Source: Nitrospirota bacterium (GTDB lineage Bacteria > Nitrospirota > CAKKRA01 > 9FT-COMBO-42-15). From it: a stretch of 16,498 nt of DNA. Below, in pieces: positions 15,205 through 16,498 of this stretch. How positions within the stretch are numbered: position 1 is the stretch's first letter; every line of letters starts with the position of its first letter. Location: positions 1,883-18,380 of the forward strand of contig JAHFEP010000020.1 of the NCBI GenBank assembly GCA_023248415.1, in the 5' to 3' direction. The position numbers were made by a program, and so were the translations under genes. The notes beneath the pieces are model-generated. The model made no database searches. It saw nothing but the letters and a program-made list of their open reading frames with translations, and had not been told where the DNA came from.

Positions 15205-16498
15205 ATGAGTTATAAAATACTCAGACCTATAGCGGTCATTGTCCTGTTTTTCTTCTCATGGATCTTTCTTGGAATATACAATCTCGCCTATGCATTTGAT
15301 AAGCAGATAAGCCAATCATCACTTACCACTAACCAGCCAAGAGAGCCTAAATTAGAAGAAAAATTTGAAAAATCAATAAAAGATATAGAAGATACAATAA
15401 ACAACCTCAAAAAAGTTCAGACACATGAGGAAAGAGAAAATAAAAAGGAAATAATAAGGCAAAAGAGGCAGGAGATTGAGGCTGCTAATCAAGAAATAAG
15501 GAGGCAATTTCAAGAAACAGAAAAAAAGATAAAAGACTCAGGATTATCACAGGAGATACTTGACAGGCACAAAAACTTTGTAAAGCACTATGAAGACAAT
15601 CTCAATGAACTAAGAAGAAACCTTGATGAGATAGAAAAGGCAGAGACTAAAAGCGAAATTGATACTGCATCAGAAAAGATAAAAGCACATCTTGAAAAGA
15701 CAAAACCCCCGACAAAACACACACCTTTAGACCCGAACAAGCTTCCGCACAGGACACCGGAGATAAAGAAAAAAGAGCCAAGAATAAAGAAGGAAGAATT
15801 TGAAAAAGAGTTGGGGCAAGGGTCAAGTAGCAAGGGTCAAGGAAAACCAATACTCGTTGCTTCTGCGGGTTCGCTTTCTGGCCTGCTTACAACTGCCACA
15901 ATATCAGCCATTGCCCCGCCAACCCAGCAAGACCTATCAGAAACCATAGAAATACAATTTACACAACAAATCAAAGACCTATCAAATCAGCTACAAAACA
16001 ACCCTGTTAAAATATACGAATGGGTTAGAAACAACATAGAATATGTGCCTACATACGGCTCTATTCAAGGTGCAGACATGTGTCTGCAGACAAGGCAATG
16101 TAATGCCTTTGACACAGCCTCACTCCTCATTGCTCTGCTTAGAACATCAAATATCCCTGCCCGATATGTCTACGGCACAATAGAGATACCAATAGATAAG
16201 GTAATGAACTGGGTAGGAGGATTTACAGATGCTAACTCAGCATTGGATTTTATAGCCTCGGGAGGTATACCAGTAAATGGACTTATATCTGGTGGTAAAA
16301 TCTCTGCAGCACGGATGGAGCATGTGTGGGTAGAGGCATGGATTGATTATATTCCATCAAGGGGAGCAAGGCATAAGACAGGGCAGGGTGACACATGGAT
16401 ACCTCTTGATGCAAGCTACAAACAATATACCTATACTCAGGGAATTGACATCAAAACAGCAGTCCCCTTTAATGCCCAGTCATTCATAGACCAGATAA
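15205..16498 (+). CDS. Secreted coiled-coil transglutaminase-like protein (3' partial)
   Basis: The frame is open from the ATG at 15205 to the window edge (431 codons, no stop), so the protein continues beyond. A GGGGGGA ribosome-like run lies 4 bp upstream and an in-frame TAG at 15190 excludes earlier starts. Residues 1-30 look like a signal peptide (hydrophobic IAVIVLFFFSWIFLGIY, then AYA as a likely signal peptidase I site). Residues about 50-165 are charged, Glu/Lys-rich coiled coil. A Pro/Lys-rich linker and a Ser/Gly patch follow. Residues about 250-420 are a Transglut_core-like domain with the triad candidates Cys299 (RQCNAFDTASLL), His373 (MEHVWVEAW) and Asp402 (IPLDASY), plus LLRTSNIPARYVYG. 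This family includes transglutaminases and cysteine peptidases, so the reaction is not decided. It is divergent from the diguanylate cyclase. Confidence 0.9.
   Translation, partial: MSYKILRPIAVIVLFFFSWIFLGIYNLAYAFDKQISQSSLTTNQPREPKLEEKFEKSIKDIEDTINNLKKVQTHEERENKKEIIRQKRQEIEAANQEIRRQFQETEKKIKDSGLSQEILDRHKNFVKHYEDNLNELRRNLDEIEKAETKSEIDTASEKIKAHLEKTKPPTKHTPLDPNKLPHRTPEIKKKEPRIKKEEFEKELGQGSSSKGQGKPILVASAGSLSGLLTTATISAIAPPTQQDLSETIEIQFTQQIKDLSNQLQNNPVKIYEWVRNNIEYVPTYGSIQGADMCLQTRQCNAFDTASLLIALLRTSNIPARYVYGTIEIPIDKVMNWVGGFTDANSALDFIASGGIPVNGLISGGKISAARMEHVWVEAWIDYIPSRGARHKTGQGDTWIPLDASYKQYTYTQGIDIKTAVPFNAQSFIDQI
15817..15841 (+). repeat. Direct repeat inside the transglutaminase-like gene
   Basis: CAAGGGTCAAG occurs at 15817-15827 and again at 15831-15841, a 14-bp period. 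It encodes part of a Gly/Gln/Ser/Lys linker (GQGSSSKGQGK) between the coiled coil and the catalytic domain. It resembles a short minisatellite that has entered coding sequence in frame. Confidence 0.5.

Noticed and set aside
15588..15850. Two minus-strand frames (81 and 67 codons) near the right end
   Set aside because: They are antisense to the signal-peptide/coiled-coil/transglutaminase gene, which is open over the whole stretch and has coherent domains.
15205..16498. LapG-type periplasmic protease controlled by cyclic di-GMP
   Set aside because: LapG is a short separate family of about 200 residues. This protein has a long coiled coil and a Transglut_core-like domain, and no LapD-like GGDEF/EAL membrane protein is nearby, so only the general transglutaminase-like call is supported.

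Overview
The window looks like chromosome from an uncultured, moderately AT-rich (by eye about 40% GC), Gram-negative-type bacterium. The gene set (alternative chemosensory cluster, small-type PurL, Fe-S-type PurF, zinc-ribbon response regulator, HEAT protein) and a dispersed intergenic repeat of the CATTGCGAGG...GAAGCAATCT kind fit Nitrospirota- or Desulfobacterota-like lineages from sediment or groundwater. This placement is an inference; there is no rRNA or marker gene to fix it.

Layout. (1) Positions 2-7701, plus strand: a chemosensory operon with a receptor (MCP, 5' end cut by the window edge), cheW, a zinc-ribbon/receiver protein, a HEAT-repeat protein, cheR and cheB. No cheA, cheC or cheD is present; cheA would have to lie upstream of the window or elsewhere. 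(2) Positions 7702-13984, plus strand: a sigma70-like promoter, then a coiled-coil/GAF protein, a stand-alone CheY, purQ, purL and purF, and a small FHA protein, all tightly packed. cheY ends exactly where purQ begins, so receiver and purine genes are probably co-transcribed. (3) Positions 14066-15010, minus strand: a receiver-GGDEF diguanylate cyclase convergent to the FHA gene. (4) Positions 15205 to the window end, plus strand: a secreted coiled-coil/transglutaminase-like protein, open at the right edge, transcribed divergently from the cyclase. Both divergent genes have recognisable sigma70-type promoters in the 194-bp intergenic region.

How they work together. The receptor, CheW, CheR and CheB form the sensory and adaptation parts of a pathway whose receptor tip departs from the flagellar-type consensus at two trimer-contact positions. 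That departure, the HEAT protein and the degenerate receiver protein point to an alternative output (type IV pili, surface behaviour or another cellular function) rather than classical flagellar taxis; this is inference. CheY, the GAF protein, the FHA protein and the diguanylate cyclase are further signalling parts. PurQ, PurL and PurF act in early de novo purine synthesis; the PurS subunit expected with this PurL type is not in the window.

No tRNA, rRNA, CRISPR array, insertion sequence or prophage gene was seen. The most interesting items are the chemosensory cluster with its HEAT and degenerate receiver partners, the cheY-purQ junction, and the truncated secreted transglutaminase protein.
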